A stretch of 64,000 nucleotides of DNA from the NCBI GenBank assembly GCA_036346255.1, contig CM070628.1, positions 10,183,840-10,247,839 of the forward strand. The letters are read 5' to 3'. Source of the DNA: Ampelocalamus luodianensis. Its lineage: Eukaryota > Streptophyta > Magnoliopsida > Poales > Poaceae. A program made the position numbers and the translations under genes. This document shows positions 36,856 through 50,000 of this stretch, piece after piece. The notes beneath the pieces were generated by a model. It ran no database searches. It saw only the letters and a list, made by a program, of their open reading frames with translations, and was not told the origin of the DNA. Positions within the stretch are counted from its first letter, which is position 1. Each line of letters begins with the position of its first letter.

Positions 36856-36920
<65 letters not shown>
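36856..36920. repeat. (TA)n microsatellite
   Basis: About 32 uninterrupted TA units to the right of the foldback. Confidence 0.95.
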
Positions 36921-36924
<4 letters not shown>

Positions 36925-37050
36925 ATTAATCATGTGAAAATAGTATCATTATATTAGTCATGAAAAATATTTTAAAATATAATAATTTTATATTATTTTA
37001 CAAATATATTTATATAAAAAAGTAGCGGTCGAAGTTACATGTTGATATCA

Positions 37051-37985
37051 AAAGAAAAGAGGAGTAGTTAGTACAAGCTTTTGCCTATAGGGAAAAGCGG
37101 GTCCGTACAGGAGCTAACGACTCTCGTGGACTCTTGCCCCCATGCAGTTTCCGGTGCAGACAAAGACCTTCCACCTCCAGGTAGTTGATGAAAACTACAT
37201 TTTACTGGAAATTTGTCAAAAGAAAGCAGAGTCATGTCAACATTGACACAGCTGCTAAAAGAACGCGTTATGAAGATGACCATCTTTTCACCCTGAATCA
37301 AGCAATAGTAATTATGTCTCGCCCACAGGACACGTCGACCGTTTGATCAGAAGTCACATATGTTCTCACCAACACAGTTGTGTACTTCAGTTTCTCACAC
37401 GTTCATCCTGCCTATCTGTTTTGGAATTTTGAGCACTATTGGCCTTTTGTATATCCCAAATTCCAAATCTAGCCTGGGCGTATTTGGCATGCTGCTGCGG
37501 CTACCAAGTGTAGCACCTAGCTGTTGTGTTCCCTGAGCGTAGCACGCTGGAGGAGATGACTAGACGTGAAAATTATGGATAAGGAGGCTAAATTTGAAAT
37601 TTAGGATGAGCAGAGTTAATAGTGTCCAAAATTCTCTGTTTTGCACGAGACAGTCAGAGGACGAGGAGGCGTCAAACAACACGCCGTTGCCGTCCTTGGC
37701 TGACACGCAGTTATGCTATGCTTTTAAAGACTTGAGCCCAATGTACAAGTTTCGTATCTAGTATGCAGAAACGGCATAACACCGCCGGGAAAGAACAAAT
37801 GCAAGACCAACAAAACTGTTAGTTTTTTGGCTATGAAGCAATCTTATTTTAAGAATGTTGTAACTGACTTCGCCAAGAAGTAGGCATCAGTGGCACATCA
37901 CCCAACAACTGGTCCTGTGAATTATCCAATGCCTAATCCAATACGACTTAGTTTCTAATCTACGAGAGCTGAGTGCTACTGAAAC
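37051..37985. other. Upstream region of the aspartic protease gene
   Basis: No coding sequence is seen. The distal part is unremarkable; the proximal part should contain the promoter of the gene starting at 38069. Confidence 0.5.
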
Positions 37986-37993
37986 ATAAATAA
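37986..37993 (+). promoter_or_regulatory. TATA-like box of the aspartic protease gene
   Basis: ATAAATAA lies 76 bp before the ATG at 38069. This would place transcription start near 38018-38025 and give a 5' leader of about 45-50 bases. Confidence 0.5.
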
Positions 37994-38068
37994 GCAGCGT
38001 AATCCCAGTACTAGCTCTTGGACCTCTTGGTAATCTTCATCAGTGCCTATAGCCACTACCCGCTAGCC

Positions 38069-39396
38069 ATGAAGCAGCTCGTGATGCTGCTGATCTTGAT
38101 CGTGCTGCCGGCGCGCACCCTGTCAGTCCCCGGCGCCGGCATCGTGGCGCTGCTCACGCACGCCGACGCAGACCGCGGGCTCGCGAAGCCCGAGCTTGTG
38201 CGGCGAATGGCACACCGCTCCAGGGCAAGGCGGCGGCTGCTGTCGCACGCGAAGGCTCAACCGGTGAGCGCGCGGGTGCGCACCGGCCTCGGCGCTGGCG
38301 GCGGCATCGTGACGAACGAGTACCTGGTGCACCTGTCCGTGGGCACGCCACCGCGGCCCGTGGCGCTCACGCTCGACACCGGCAGCGACCTTGTCTGGAC
38401 GCAGTGCGCGCCCTGCCTCGACTGCTTCGACCAGGGCCTGCCGTTACTGGACCCCGCAGGGTCCTCCACGTACTCTGCGCTCCCCTGCGACGCACCACTG
38501 TGCGGCGGGCTCCCGTTCACGTCGTGCGGCCGCCGGAGCTGGGGCGACCGGAGCTGCGTCTACGTCTACAACTACGGCGACAAGTCTGTTACCGTTGGAC
38601 AGCTCGCCGCCGACAGCTTCACCTTCGGACCCAGCAACGGCAATGCCGATAGCCTCTCCACGCATCGCTTAACCTTCGGCTGCGGCCACCTCAACAGGGG
38701 CATCTTCCAGGCGAACGAAACCGGCATTGCTGGCTTCGGCCGGGGGCGGTGGTCGCTGCCGTCCCAGCTCAACATCACCAGCTTCTCCTACTGCTTCACC
38801 TCCATGTTCGAGTCCAAGAGCAGCCTCGTCACGCTCGGCGCGCCGGCCGAGCTCTACAGCCACGCGCACAGCGGCAATGTCCGGACCACCCCGCTGATCA
38901 AGAACCCCTCGCAGCCGTCGCTCTATTTTCTCTCGCTGAAGGGCATCACGGTGGGGTCGACGCGGCTGCCCGTGCCGGAGTCGCGGTTCCGGTCGACGAT
39001 CATCGACTCCGGCGCGTCGATCACGACGCTGCCGGAGGACGTCTACGAAGCTGTGAAGGCGGAGTTCGTGGCGCAGGTCGGGCTTCCGCCAGCGGCGTGG
39101 AGGGGTTGGCGCTCGACCTCTGCTTCGCGCTGCCGGTTACGGCGTTCTGGCGGCGATCGGCCGTGCCGGCGCTGACGCTGCACCTCGACGGCGCCGACTG
39201 GGAGCTGCCGCGCGCCAACTACGTGTTCGAGGACTACGGTGCGCGCGTGATGTGCGTCGTGCTCGACGCGGCGCCCGGGGACCAGACCGTCATCGGCAAC
39301 TACCAGCAGCAGAACACGCACGTCGTCTACGACCTCGAGAACGACGTGCTGTCCTTCGCGCCGGCTCAGTGCGACAAGCTCGTAGCTTCACTGTAG
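38069..39396 (+). pseudogene. Nepenthesin-type aspartic protease (A1), frameshifted
   Basis: A single-exon plant atypical aspartic protease, about 442 residues if read across the break; the family is secreted or vacuolar. MKQLVMLLILIVLPA (1-15) is a signal peptide and a basic propeptide follows. The first catalytic motif is DTGSD at 103, followed by the family's cysteine-rich insert. The second is DSGA at 313. The C-terminal frame has WELPRANYVFED, VIGNYQQQNTHVVYD and a final stop. The ATG at 38069 is chosen because upstream in-frame codons are TTG/GTG only and lie at or before the likely transcription start. Frame 2 runs to about 39091 and continues in frame 1. One base is missing where CTTCCGCCAGCGGCG should encode LPPSG. 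Without the shift the protein ends at 39175 and loses the C-terminal lobe. It could be a pseudogene or an assembly error; no intron motif explains it. Confidence 0.85.
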
Positions 39397-40865
39397 TGCT
39401 TGTAAAATAGAAAACTAGAAACTTTTTAGCACTGATCACTGATCAGGTGAAATGTGAAATTGTGGTGGTAGGAACTTGAAAAAATATAGTAAATTTTGTG
39501 AGCAGCTCGCGATGTTATCTTCTGACTGTTAGGAATACTCAGACTGAGAGCAATGCATTTCACTTTCAGGGCTTTGTCGGCAGGTGAATACGACACCAGC
39601 GATGTATAGGATGGTCAAAAATTGCGAACCAACTCGCCCCCACTGCTACACCGCCATGATTATTTTAGAAGTACAAGGAATTAAATATAAAGACAGGTCG
39701 TCACCAATTCTGCATCTATCCAAAGATTCGGCGTGTTCATTTGCATCTATGACACTTTGGGATCATAATCTAGGTGGTTATAGACGTTGACATGCCTTCG
39801 TAAGCTTGGTACCTTGGCAATAATGACATATGGCATGAAAATCCAGTAGAGGGCTAGAGAATTTGCCGTGCCTGCACAAGGCTGGGTACTACTTAACTGG
39901 TACCATTCACAAGCTTGACGTCTGGGATCAATACATATGCAAGGTTACCGGTACCATTCACAAGTGACAAGCATGACATTTGGGATCAACACATCGATGA
40001 GGCTGCTAACTTGCAGGTACATTCACAAATCACAAGCATGGCATTTGGGGTCAATAGACAGACGATAATTCTTTAAAAAAAACATACACAGGCGATGGTT
40101 CGAGAGTTAGACACTGCCATGACTGCAACCCTGAATTAACCATATGTTGTTAATACTTCATAGCATCGGGCACCTGGAGTTCTGGACAGCAGGATATGTT
40201 CGCATACGGCAATAGGCGCATGCCAGCGCTCTGTTCACGATGTAGACCAACTGCTCTTGTACACCACAAACAAAACACACCTTCCCATATAGATGAAAGC
40301 TGAACATGTATATACATAAGTTGCTCACAAGTCACAACAAATGTAAGCCACACGCCAACGCGACAGGCAAAATTCAGAATACATTTGAACCCACATGAGC
40401 CACTACTCTAAAACAGGGATAATTCATGTGCGGGTAGCCTACCAGTAAATTGTCACTTACAGATGTCAGTTGGTGACATGTCTCTTTGCTTTTTCTTTCA
40501 TCATCCACTAATAGCAATTGTTTGTTTCCTTTTACAAACTAAACTAACAATTGCAAAGATGATAATATACAGAGCATATTTTCACAAAACCTGCCCTCGA
40601 ATAACTAAATTAGTGGATGAATTCACCCACGTTGCCCCTTAATTCCAGTGTAATGGGCCTGAGGGATCAAATCTTCTGGTCGGAAACTCGAATCACACTT
40701 AAGAACTCAGTTTGCATCATTTTTACAACCTTGGTCCGACCGTGCCCCTGTGGCTGTCATGATTACACTGGCCAGCCCCGCTTGCTGCATGCGCTTTCCA
40801 CATGGATACCGAGCTTGAAACTATATTCCCTGGCCATCCACGAAGGAGCCACCTTTGATTTGTTG
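39397..40865. other. Convergent intergenic region and 3' UTRs
   Basis: The two host genes converge here. No further coding sequence is seen. The right part (about 40400-40865) is expected to be the 3' UTR of the minus-strand PHD gene. No clear AATAAA was assigned for either gene. Confidence 0.5.
39899..40065. repeat. Three imperfect ~55-60 bp repeats
   Basis: GGTACCATTCACAAG...(GACATTTGGGATCAA) recurs at about 39899, 39951 and 40016, with the last copy most diverged. Origin unknown. Confidence 0.65.
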
Positions 40866-41027
40866 CTATCCACCAGGCCCTTCTACTACATCCTGACTCC
40901 ATTGCTTCTTTTTGGACATGGAACTACGGCGAGTATAAACATATCTCTTTGGAGGGCATTGGTTCTGCAACAACACTTGGTCAGACATCAATGTCATAAC
41001 AAGCTCCTTTTGAAATGTATCTTGATG
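40866..41027 (-). CDS. PHD gene exon 18 (last)
   Basis: 53 codons and stop: HQDTFQKELVMTLMSDQVLL, then PKRYVYTRRSS and a short basic tail. Acceptor TTGCAG|CAT; TAG at 40866-40868. The family-typical FQKELVMT motif supports this frame over the read-through frame from exon 17. Confidence 0.8.
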   Translation of the reverse strand, partial: HQDTFQKELVMTLMSDQVLLQNQCPPKRYVYTRRSSMSKKKQWSQDVVEGPGG

Positions 41028-44000
41028 CTGCAATGTCATGTTCTTTAAACATCAGCAACGAGGGATAAAGGAATGTAAAATCCTCATAAAACGTACGAAC
41101 CTTTTTATCTGTTGACTTCGTTTCAACATCTTCTGATTTGTGCGAGGCAGTAGCTGGTCTTTCTGGAACATTCTTATCAGCAAGTGATTCCCCATCATCC
41201 AACTTCCGCTTATACGATATTGTTGATGTCGAACTGTCAGCGGTGTTCCTATCAGTATCCCTGTTATGCAGAGAAAACCTGACGGTATGTTTCCTGGATA
41301 TAGTACTATCCACCGTGACATCATCCGATCTTTGCATTATTCCACCATATGAATTGTTATTAACAGAGGTAGTGGCAGATTCTGAACTTGCTCCAGGGCC
41401 AGATGCATGACAAGAAGTCCGCATCAAAAAGCCAGTAGAGTCCCTTCTTGCAGCAAGTATATCATGTCCACATACAACCAAGTCTTTCTGGTGTATTAAA
41501 ATAAAAGTTGGCATGTAAAAATTCCATAATTAATGCAGCTGGATAAACTGATCCAAAACAGAAATTAGCAGCACACAAATACAACTGTCAATTATCATAG
41601 TGTTGTATGAGAAAACTTCAAGATGACAATCCAAGTGGTTAGGAATCCCAGTGTCCATTTATGCATGTGTTCAGAGACCTAGAGATTTTCCTTTTCACAA
41701 GGAATAAAGCTATTACTTTTCACACAGATATGTAGAAGCTGGAAATTCATAAACGGATTGTTAAGATGCTCAATTGTGAACAATCTGTGTATCAACTGGT
41801 GTCAACCCTGATTTCAAGCGACTCTTTGATGTGTACTCTTTTACTGGACCTCTAATGTATATTTGATACAGTTTGGATAATCACCCTACTTTGGAATCCA
41901 CTACTCAAAATCTTATTTTTACTTTCCTAAGTTAAAAGAACCAACTGCCATCACCTGAACACTATGTCCACCCGCTACAGCTGCAGATTTCTATTATTAC
42001 TCCCTCCGCTTCAAAATATAAGGACCAGTTTTGCTGTGGCGTGGTCTCTTGGATTAAAATTTGATACTTTGCAGTATATTAGTAACAACTACAAAATTAT
42101 GATTATGTGAAACTACCTTAAATTACAAATATAATGGTACTACTTTTGTGCAACCGATTTTATCATATATATATATATACATATCCTTTGATCAATTGCT
42201 CGTCAAAGTTTACAAAGTCTCTTAAAATAAGTGGGGGCATTATATTATGAAACAGAAGGGGTGGTTCATTAGAAAAATATCCACCACTGCAGCGTTGCTG
42301 GCAACATCAGATTGAACAAAATAATTGAAAAAAAAATACAATTCATTAAGAGAAACTCAGCATTAATACTACTACCACAAAGGAAATATACAAGTAATTC
42401 TGAGAGATTATACTACTGTCTGACAATTTAATTTCCTGAGAAACCAAAAGGGATAGCACATAAACACAATTAACAGCTACTGTACCTTTGCCTTTTCCCT
42501 TTTAACAATCCTCTCGCAAAGAAGGCGTAATATTTCCAATTCAACCTGCCACAAGAGAGGAAATATTATGTTAACAGAAAGTACATTTCACCCTACTTCT
42601 GGTGGTCTTGCTGCCCGCTTATTAGTCTGAAAGCCTTGTCTGTCTACTTTGTATTTTCGGGAATAGACAGAACTGAAGTGTCTCTTTTACTGCACAGGTC
42701 TTAGTGGTATTTGCAATTATTTACACCCCTTGTAAGATGGATCTCACACAAATGATATCAGTGCAGAAATGAGCAAGGAACTTTAATGACTGCAGGCCGC
42801 GGGGCCATGACTTGTGACCCATAACCATAAGTTGAGCCAATTCAGTAGATTCAATGAATTCAGACATAAGAAAACACTGGCATGGTTATTAACACGGTAA
42901 GGCGAGGCGAGGTGACCCACCCCCCCTCACACCTTTGAAGCGGTAAGGCGACGCCTTATCAACATCCTAAGGTGCTAAGGCAGCGAATTAAGTGCTTCTT
43001 CACTTGCCTGTGCATTCTTTCTTTTTCTACTGGCCATCTACCACATTTTGAGATGGGCTTTTGAATTGTAGCCCATCAAACTAGACGGCCCAGAAAGCCC
43101 TCCCCATGTATCGGACGGCCACGATTTCCCCCAACCTGGCTACAAGGTCCTACTATCCCCAAAAACCCTAGCATCCGCATTCCTTCCCAACTCTCCCCTG
43201 CGCCGCCTCCTCCACGACCCCAAAAGCTTCCCAAACCATAGCCTCATCACCATGGCCGGCACGCAGGAGTCCCTCGTGTTTACGGGCGTGATGCGTGACC
43301 ACAACGACGTGGTGACGGCCATTGCCACGCCCATCGACAACTCGCCCTTCATCGTCTCCTCCCGCGACAAGCCGTAGCCGGAGCTGCAAGGGACAGAGCG
43401 GCGAGATGGAGGCACCGCCGCCTAGGGTTCTAGGGTGAGTCTTCGCCCTCTTCTCTTTCCCCTTCTCTCTCGGGTTCCAGGGCTCGGGTCGCTCAGGCAG
43501 GCCTGGTTTAGTCGCGGGCAAGGCTAGCAACCCAACACTTTCGCGCTCCTCTACCTAAGGCGTCGCCTCAAGCCTTCCTGACGCCATACGCCGCCATAGC
43601 AACGCCTTAGCGACGCCTTCATCCTAAGGCGGACGCCATAGGCATGCGCGGCAAGGCGGGGCGACGCCTTAACCCTGGGCAGCGCCTTACCGCTTAGGCG
43701 ACGCCTAAACGACGCCTTAATAACCATGAACACTGGTTTAACACTTAAACTACAGTGGAAACGACTCACAACGTAGAGTTTGATGTGTGGTCAGATAGTT
43801 TAGCTATGTTGGCAGGGTTGATGACAAAAACAAATGTGTCAAAACAAGAATTTGCTGAACATCTTCAGCTCAACAATATATTCCAATGGTTCCACAGCAC
43901 ACACTGATCCAACACCAGAAGTAGTAGTACTGGCTTCAAACTAGCTTTGAGTACACATTATCAAAATCCAAAACAAATAAATTGAAGTTGGTATTTCTTT

Positions 44001-47000
44001 GTTTTTATCAAAAATAAAATCAGCATAATTGCTTTAGACTACTCCAGACACTACTCTTCAAATCCATTTGCCTTAACTTCCATATAAATATCCTCAAAAG
44101 AAACATCTACAGGTTGCACAAAGGTAAAAGCAAAAGCATTCAGATAGCCATATATGTTAATCCGATTCAGCTTGCTGGACAAAGTTAAGCAGCAAACTAC
44201 AGTTGCTGATTGGTACTGTACCAATAAATAGAAATGGTCACCATGGCTTGTGCTCAATACCACACAGATTGGTATATTACTCAAAACTCCAAGGTTCTAG
44301 CATAGCGTTATTTTCACCTAGCAACTAAAAAGCGCAATAGGTTGCCTCTTATCTAAATACAATAAAAACAGGTCTCTTATCTAAATGCAATGGACATGAT
44401 GAGTACTTGAGATGTTTTGTCACAATATAATGCAAATTTCAAACACAACAGAGCAAAGGAAACACTTGGAGCAAGACAAAAAGGCAGAAATGCCATGAAA
44501 TATATCACTATTCTGGAATGTTATTACCCTAGTTATGAAAAATTAAAATAAAAGAAAGTAGAACCTATAATGTTTACATGATTGAAGCAAAACTTAGATC
44601 CTTTTCAACAGACAAAGTATGTAACGGGCACATTACCCTCATTCGTTTCATGCTCTTGACCTCCTCGGGCCCATATTGTTGATAGTCAGCCTGTGCAAGT
44701 TTACAAAGAAGAAAATAAGAATATTTTTTACTTCAGATTGCTATAGAGAATATAATAGCTGAGTCCATTTCCCATTGTATTAGCAGATCTATATAAAAGA
44801 AGCAGATTAGGAGGAAAAACAGCTCCTCATGTCTTAGGTAAAGAGTAAAGAAATTAATCTCCTTCTAAACAATTTAAAGCAACCCTTACCTTTCTTTGTT
44901 CAATACTGTGTTTGCCACAATATGCTTTGTGTCGCAACATACTACCAAAATGTTTGGTATTCATGTAAAGACCAGCATCTCTAGCACATGCAGGATGGAA
45001 AGTAAGTTGACAGTCTACAGTACTGCACTGCATAATTGAAAGAAGAAGAATAAAATTAGCAAGATTGATCTGATTTGTCTTTCAATTATAGATTAGAAGG
45101 TACAAACTACAAAGGATAATGCAGAAGTTCAAACCTTCAAGCATGTGCCAACTTTGTGGTGGCAGATAGAGCATGTGTATTTATCCTTGAGAAGGTTCTC
45201 CTTACAAAGATTGAATAGTCAGAATATTATTATAATAATAATAATGTTCACGATAACTTATAATGAAGATGGCTTTTGGCGGTATCATTGATTCATCGTA
45301 TAAACAATGTAATAAAATTACGGAATACGGCCTAGTTATTTCTCAATATGAAAATTCTAAGTGCAATGCTGGAAAGAGATTGGTACCATTCCATCTACTG
45401 CATTATATTGTCCCCTTCTGAAGGTACTCTCCAACAGCCACTATGGAATATTGACAAATTTAAGAAGGCAGATAAGCTAAGCAAAGCAGAAATATGAAAA
45501 TAAAGATGCTAATCAAAGTACCTCAGCACAAAAAGCATGAACCCATTGCCCCTTCGTAGTCTTTCTAAAAGCACCAGATGTGCCATGGCACAAACTACAA
45601 TGCGCCAAGCGTGATTTTGCAGCATTGCAACCTGATTGACTACCAGAGATAACAGCCTCTGATGGCATCTCTTGGCAAAGTTCGCACTTCCAGGGGCCTG
45701 TTGGATTTATCAGACTCTGGTAGCAATCTAAGTGGACAGCAGCCTGCTAAACAAGTAGAGCTGATAGTTTATTGAAGCGCAACATGGGGAAAACAGTGAA
45801 ATAAAAAACAATTAAATACAAAGCACCTTGCAGCTGGAGCAGACAAAAATTCGGTTCAATACAGTCTCACATCGCATACATACATCACACGGAAGAGCAT
45901 TTTTCTTGGAAAATTTTGCCAGATCAAAAATGCCAAAATTAGTTTCTGCTGAGACTTTACTATTAGAAAATGATGAATCCTTTGTTTGTGGCAATGAAGT
46001 CAATTGGCTAACTCTTGAAGACCCAGTATTGACTTTGGGAATACTCTGCAAACAAAGAAAAGAAGAAAAAAATGAATATGCATAACACAATCAATTGAAC
46101 AAGCACAAGCAGAGTATGAACCTCATGTTTGACAGATATTACATCATTTTCTGTCTCTTTTCTTACTGTTGCAATTCGCGAGGTGGATGCAACAGAAGGT
46201 GCAGCTGCAGCTAGGATAGCCTGAGCTTCCTTGTGTCTCCTCTCTGTGTTCCCACGTTTCTTAGCTTCCCTTATATCACGAAGGTACTGATTCGCAAGGA
46301 TATGGTCCCATTTTCTTTTGTTGAAAGAATCCAATTCATGAGAAAGACTCTGGACAACCTTCAGTATCAAATATTCTGCAAGAAATAAGAAGGACTGAAG
46401 CATCGATTCAGAAAGCAGAAGAAATAACTCAACTACGGAGTTCATTTTGTACTCTCCAGACCAATTGGTAAGACAATACTGCAGCAGCAGGAGCATTACA
46501 ATGAAATAGGACAGCACCCAACAGGGTTTGGAATTTATGTAAACAAACAGCATAAGACATGACAAATGCACTTAGCAAAGAAAAAGAATGTGCCCTTACC
46601 ATATCTCTGCTTCATAGCAACAACACCATTGAGTAGCCTGGATTGTAAATAAACTATTTCTCCTTCTATTTCGTCATGGGGTGAATGCTCCAGAATACCT
46701 GATGATTTGGCTTTAGAAACTTGATCTGCTGCAGCTATGTCTGCTAATTGCTCAAGTTTTGTTGATGAACCACCAAGGTTTTGATCATGAGGGCAAGATA
46801 ATTCCTCTACATAAGTTGGACAAGAAAGTGGATTTTAAGATGTAAATAGAAACATTGTAAATGGTAGTATTTGATTGATGGGGTGGAGCTAAAAGGAATA
46901 CCATTATAATATGTTGCATGTTTATTTTGCTTCAAAATATGGCCCCGCAAGATTCTCAAGTTTTTCTCGATGAATGGATGAATATAACAGCGGTGACCAT

Positions 47001-50000
47001 CGAAGCTACATGGAACAAACATGGGATTATGTTATGTAATTGATCAAATTGCATGTGTGCAGACAGGCAGGGAAAGACTAAAGCAGAAAAAGATTTTTGA
47101 ACCATACTTGAGAAAATGTTGGCCAGAAATCTGATCATCATCCCAATCACGACAATTGTGAAAGCTATTTTCTACTGAATCAGCCCAGTCTTTATTAGCA
47201 TTATCGCCCTCAGTAAAACAATGATCAAATGAAGAGATGTCTTCCTCCAGTTCTGAGCCAAGTTGTGTATCAGTTAAGTTATTACTTTCACTTCTAAGCA
47301 ATGTACCTGTCCATAATACCGAAAGAATCATTTGAGTCTACAGGAAGACATGACTTGAGAATTCAGAGCCTCCCTAATCTTCAAAAGGGGTTAGTCAGAT
47401 CCTATGGCTACCAGATTTTTTTTATTTAAAAAAAAAAACTCAACACTATCAAGGAACATCTAGTGAGTATGTCAAACAGCTACAGCACAATTAAAAATAG
47501 AACAGTACATTTTTTATTCTTGACCTGTCAAATATCATTGTCTACAGGTTGTACACTGTACATACAGTTTGCCAAATGTTTGAATATTTGGTGCATGTAG
47601 TTGACAACACCATACTAATTTCAATTGATGAAAAAAGAGCAAGGAATTGCCATGAAACCAAGGATCAAAAACCTGTTTCCGGGGTAAATCCCGGTCGTCG
47701 GCCGGGAAAAAAACCGGCCGGTTACCGGATTTCCCGGAAAAAAAAACGGATGAAAATCGCTTGAATTTGATTAAAAAACATTCAAAATTCAAAAATTAGA
47801 ATTTGAACTTGCAAAACCCGGAAAAACCGGCCGGGATCCAAAATCCCAAACCCCCGCCGGTAAGCGGTTACCGGCCGGTAACCGGCAGTTACCGGCCGGG
47901 TTTTTTTTCCATGCATGAAACTATTGCATTTTAGCAGCAACTAGGAAGAATAAGAGATGTGCACATTAGCTAACACAAAAGGATCATGTCACAGTTAAAA
48001 TCAAGAACCATAGGCATAAAATGCTAGCAACCTTTAGTATCATACATTATCCAAATAAACGTAAAATAATAGCACAGCATTGTCATGGCCATTTTAAAAT
48101 TGCCAAGAAGAAGTGTACTTTCTTAGTTCCTTTTGGCAGTGGACCAGAAAGAGCAGTGATAAATCATGGAGTTAAAAATTAACAAGCAGCAAACTACCAG
48201 CAGAGTCAATAAGCATACTCTTCACACTGACAGTAGCTGTACACTCAAATGAATCTAATTTGTTACCTTGTACCGAAGAACCCTCTTTAAGAAACTTCAC
48301 TTGAACAGAAGGCACATGAGCAGAGTTTTGCAGCAACTTGATGATTTTCAACTTCAGACCAGGGAGAAGATGGTTGTTTCAGGCTGCCGAGGAATAAATT
48401 AACAAAAGAATTAGGATATAAGGGCACAACAGTGTAGCATTGTGAATCACAACGACAACACCACACAGGCGCAGCTATACATACTTTAAAAAGATATGCA
48501 TACAAAAGATGGAAAATGCAAAACCACTTGTACAAGTAAGTGAATGTGCTATCTTAGCCCTCCAAAGTGTTCCGAGATTTGGCAAGGACACTACAATAAT
48601 TAGAAGTTTGTGTGTTTGTTTGAATTTTGGAAGTTTGAATCAATCTCAATGCACATTTGATGGTAGTGATAATACATGTACAAGTGGGAAAACCACTCAT
48701 AAAAGATCGCTGTTTTTTCCATCTTTCTTAGTTATACCTAAACTAAGCTTTTGTTGACTATATCAAATATGTTGAATTTATAAATTACAATTTTCACCAT
48801 CTCTAGCATTATGTTTTTTTATATAAAACCACAAGCTGCGTTACATGTACAGAACATATAGTAGGAAAAGTCAAACATTAATTGTGGTAAGGATAATATA
48901 TCAAATTTTACCAGCACCATGTATATGGGAAAGTATTGTAAATTCAAAAGTGAACTTATATTTCGCTAGTGAGTGTCAGGGCTATGTTGAGTGCATGTAT
49001 GTACCAAACATTGACAAACACAACACCTGGTAGATACGCTCGTGCACCTAGGTAGGCAAACAATTTATGAAGACATAAAAAAACATATTCCAATTACCAC
49101 AAGAGCAGCTTCCAAAGATTCTGAGGAGAGACCCAATTCTGATTCTATATCATCAACACTAACCTTTCCTTGGTCAATTAGCTGCGAAGTCAGTACAAAC
49201 ATAAAACCCAGTTAAGTACTAAACATCTGTAGTATCTGGCTTTGTAAGATTAGCAGGTATCTTTCTTTCTATCTTAATGGAATGACACGCACGTCTTTTG
49301 CATGTTCGCGGAAAAAAGTTACCTTTCTAAGAACAGTAGAAACATCACCAGAATTGCTCATAAGATTCCCATCTCCTGTAGGTCGATCAACAACCATATC
49401 TGTGCTTTGAGTTTCTTGACTTTCTACGCTTCTAACGGTAGATGGCAAGGTAACAACCTCCGCCTGCACTTTATTTAGGCTAGAAGAACTAGAGCTAGTG
49501 GCTGTGTTGTTCATGAATCTGTCCTTATTCTTGCGTGTAAATCTCAGTTGTTGTTTCTTCCCAGTGACCGGGTTTGCATCATCCAGCTCGACTTGTGTGC
49601 TATCCTGTTCAGTAGCACTTTTGTCTTTGTGTATGGAGCTGATGCCTCGTACTGTAGAATGCTTTGAGCAAAATGCACGCATCTCAACCTACAAACAAAT
49701 AAACAAGAAAATTAATAGCAAGCAAACCAACTAAGGCAAACAGCATTCATGAGAAGAAAATGGTCTAACATTATTTTGCCCAGATTTTCCCCATATCTCC
49801 ATCTGATGCTTTGACTCTCTTGCACATATAGGATGAAAGCAAGTTCGGCATGTTCCTGAAAAACACATAAACTTATTAATATAAACATGCATGGATCATA
49901 AAGTGAAAATTAATATTCTTTACACATGGTTTGCGAAATAAAAGGCAGTAGCGAGACAATACATTGAGGGAACAATGGAACAATAATGTAATGCAACACA

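Larger units (their letters stand above)
36365..37050. mobile_element. Stowaway-like MITE split by a TA-flanked insert
   Basis: The left part (CTTCCTCCGCTAAGAAATAT, then TTTTAGAAAACGTGCAGTCAA) is typical of grass Stowaway/Tc1-like MITEs. A compatible right part follows at about 36930-37050. The middle is occupied by TA repeats and a foldback. Ends are degenerate, so limits are approximate. Confidence 0.4.

Noticed and set aside
38018..38068. Upstream extension of the aspartic protease reading frame
   Set aside because: The frame is open from 38018 but begins with TTG, lies at the predicted transcription start, and puts hydrophilic residues before the signal peptide. The ATG at 38069 fits better.
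38749..39396. Second frame over the protease as a separate gene
   Set aside because: Only its C-terminal part (after about 39091) matches the protease family. The upstream part is an out-of-frame reading of the first frame.
40981..41100. Exon 17 reading straight through to 40981
   Set aside because: The read-through end does not resemble the family. Splicing at 41101 to exon 18 gives the conserved FQKELVMT motif in phase.
43252..43377. RACK1 as a functional host gene
   Set aside because: Only 41 codons remain before a stop, the other six WD repeats are missing, and the fragment lies wholly inside a transposon with a clear target duplication.
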